NCBI GenBank assembly: GCA_964617765.1
Contig: CAZTZY010000053.1
Span: 1-22,213, forward strand
DNA: 22,213 bases
Reading direction: 5' to 3'
Source of the DNA: CAZTZY01 sp964617765
GTDB taxonomy: Bacteria; Pseudomonadota; Gammaproteobacteria; Pseudomonadales; DT-91
Below the pieces are notes generated by a model, which made no database searches, was not told the origin of the DNA, and saw nothing but the letters and a program-made list of their open reading frames with translations. Shown piece by piece: positions 22,136-22,213 of this stretch (position 1 is its first letter; each line of letters opens with the position of its first letter). The translations under genes were made by a program, and so were the position numbers.

Positions 22136-22213
22136 TTTGGAGACCTTTTACTTAGATTAAAGAATATGACAGGGGAATATTGCTTCATGTACCATCATCG
22201 CCCACTTTCCAGA

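Overview
The window reads as chromosomal DNA of a gammaproteobacterium with moderate GC. Evidence: fused bifunctional MnmC, DsbD, a short-form HPF, a DUF465 (YdcH) protein, GTAG-headed REP repeats, and the conserved TlpA / DUF4266 / DUF3570 / ApbE gene set. A Cellvibrio-like lineage is possible, but that is an impression, not a proof. No rRNA, tRNA, transposase, integrase or CRISPR array was found.

Layout. (1) 1-1320: AT-rich stretch with a minus-strand SAM methyltransferase and a strong hairpin. (2) 1315-7680, minus strand: lemA, a LemA-linked M48 membrane protease with a TerB-like tail, a fadD-type acyl-CoA ligase, a hypoxanthine-DNA glycosylase, a coupled 99-aa unknown, a tandem array of four ~63-bp GTAG-REP units, yjdM/phnA and a small unknown. 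(3) 7961-10479, plus strand: a PhaJ/MaoC-type hydratase and mnmC, ending in a second REP cluster. (4) 10737-13796, minus strand: tlpA-like thioredoxin, DUF4266 lipoprotein, DUF3570 outer-membrane protein, a terminator, then a divergent apbE-like gene; dsbD diverges from this block. (5) 16122-18911, plus strand: BaiN/HI0933-type flavoprotein, SAM methyltransferase, YdcH-family protein behind a perfect FNR/ANR-type box. (6) 18984-22135: six-TM chemoreceptor-like protein (minus), hpf (plus), a small lipoprotein and an OmpA/YiaD-type lipoprotein (minus).

The part most worth attention is 10737-15991. Both promoters in the tlpA-dsbD intergenic region carry a tandem CTTAA(G/T)-N5-CTTAAG box, the pattern bound by PmrA/QseB-type response regulators, and each box ends exactly 10 bp before a -10-like hexamer. 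This suggests co-regulation of DsbD (electron supply to the periplasm), a periplasmic thioredoxin, a tiny lipoprotein ending in Gly-Gly-Gly-Gly-Cys-Gly-Cys-Asn, and an outer-membrane barrel. The linked ApbE-like protein lacks an obvious signal peptide and has Gly where the usual metal-binding Asp is expected, while the lipoprotein tail contains E-A-S-S-G-G-S, a relaxed match to the ApbE flavinylation motif D-x-x-[ST]-G-A-[ST]. A working hypothesis is an envelope redox or cofactor-carrying system of unknown function.
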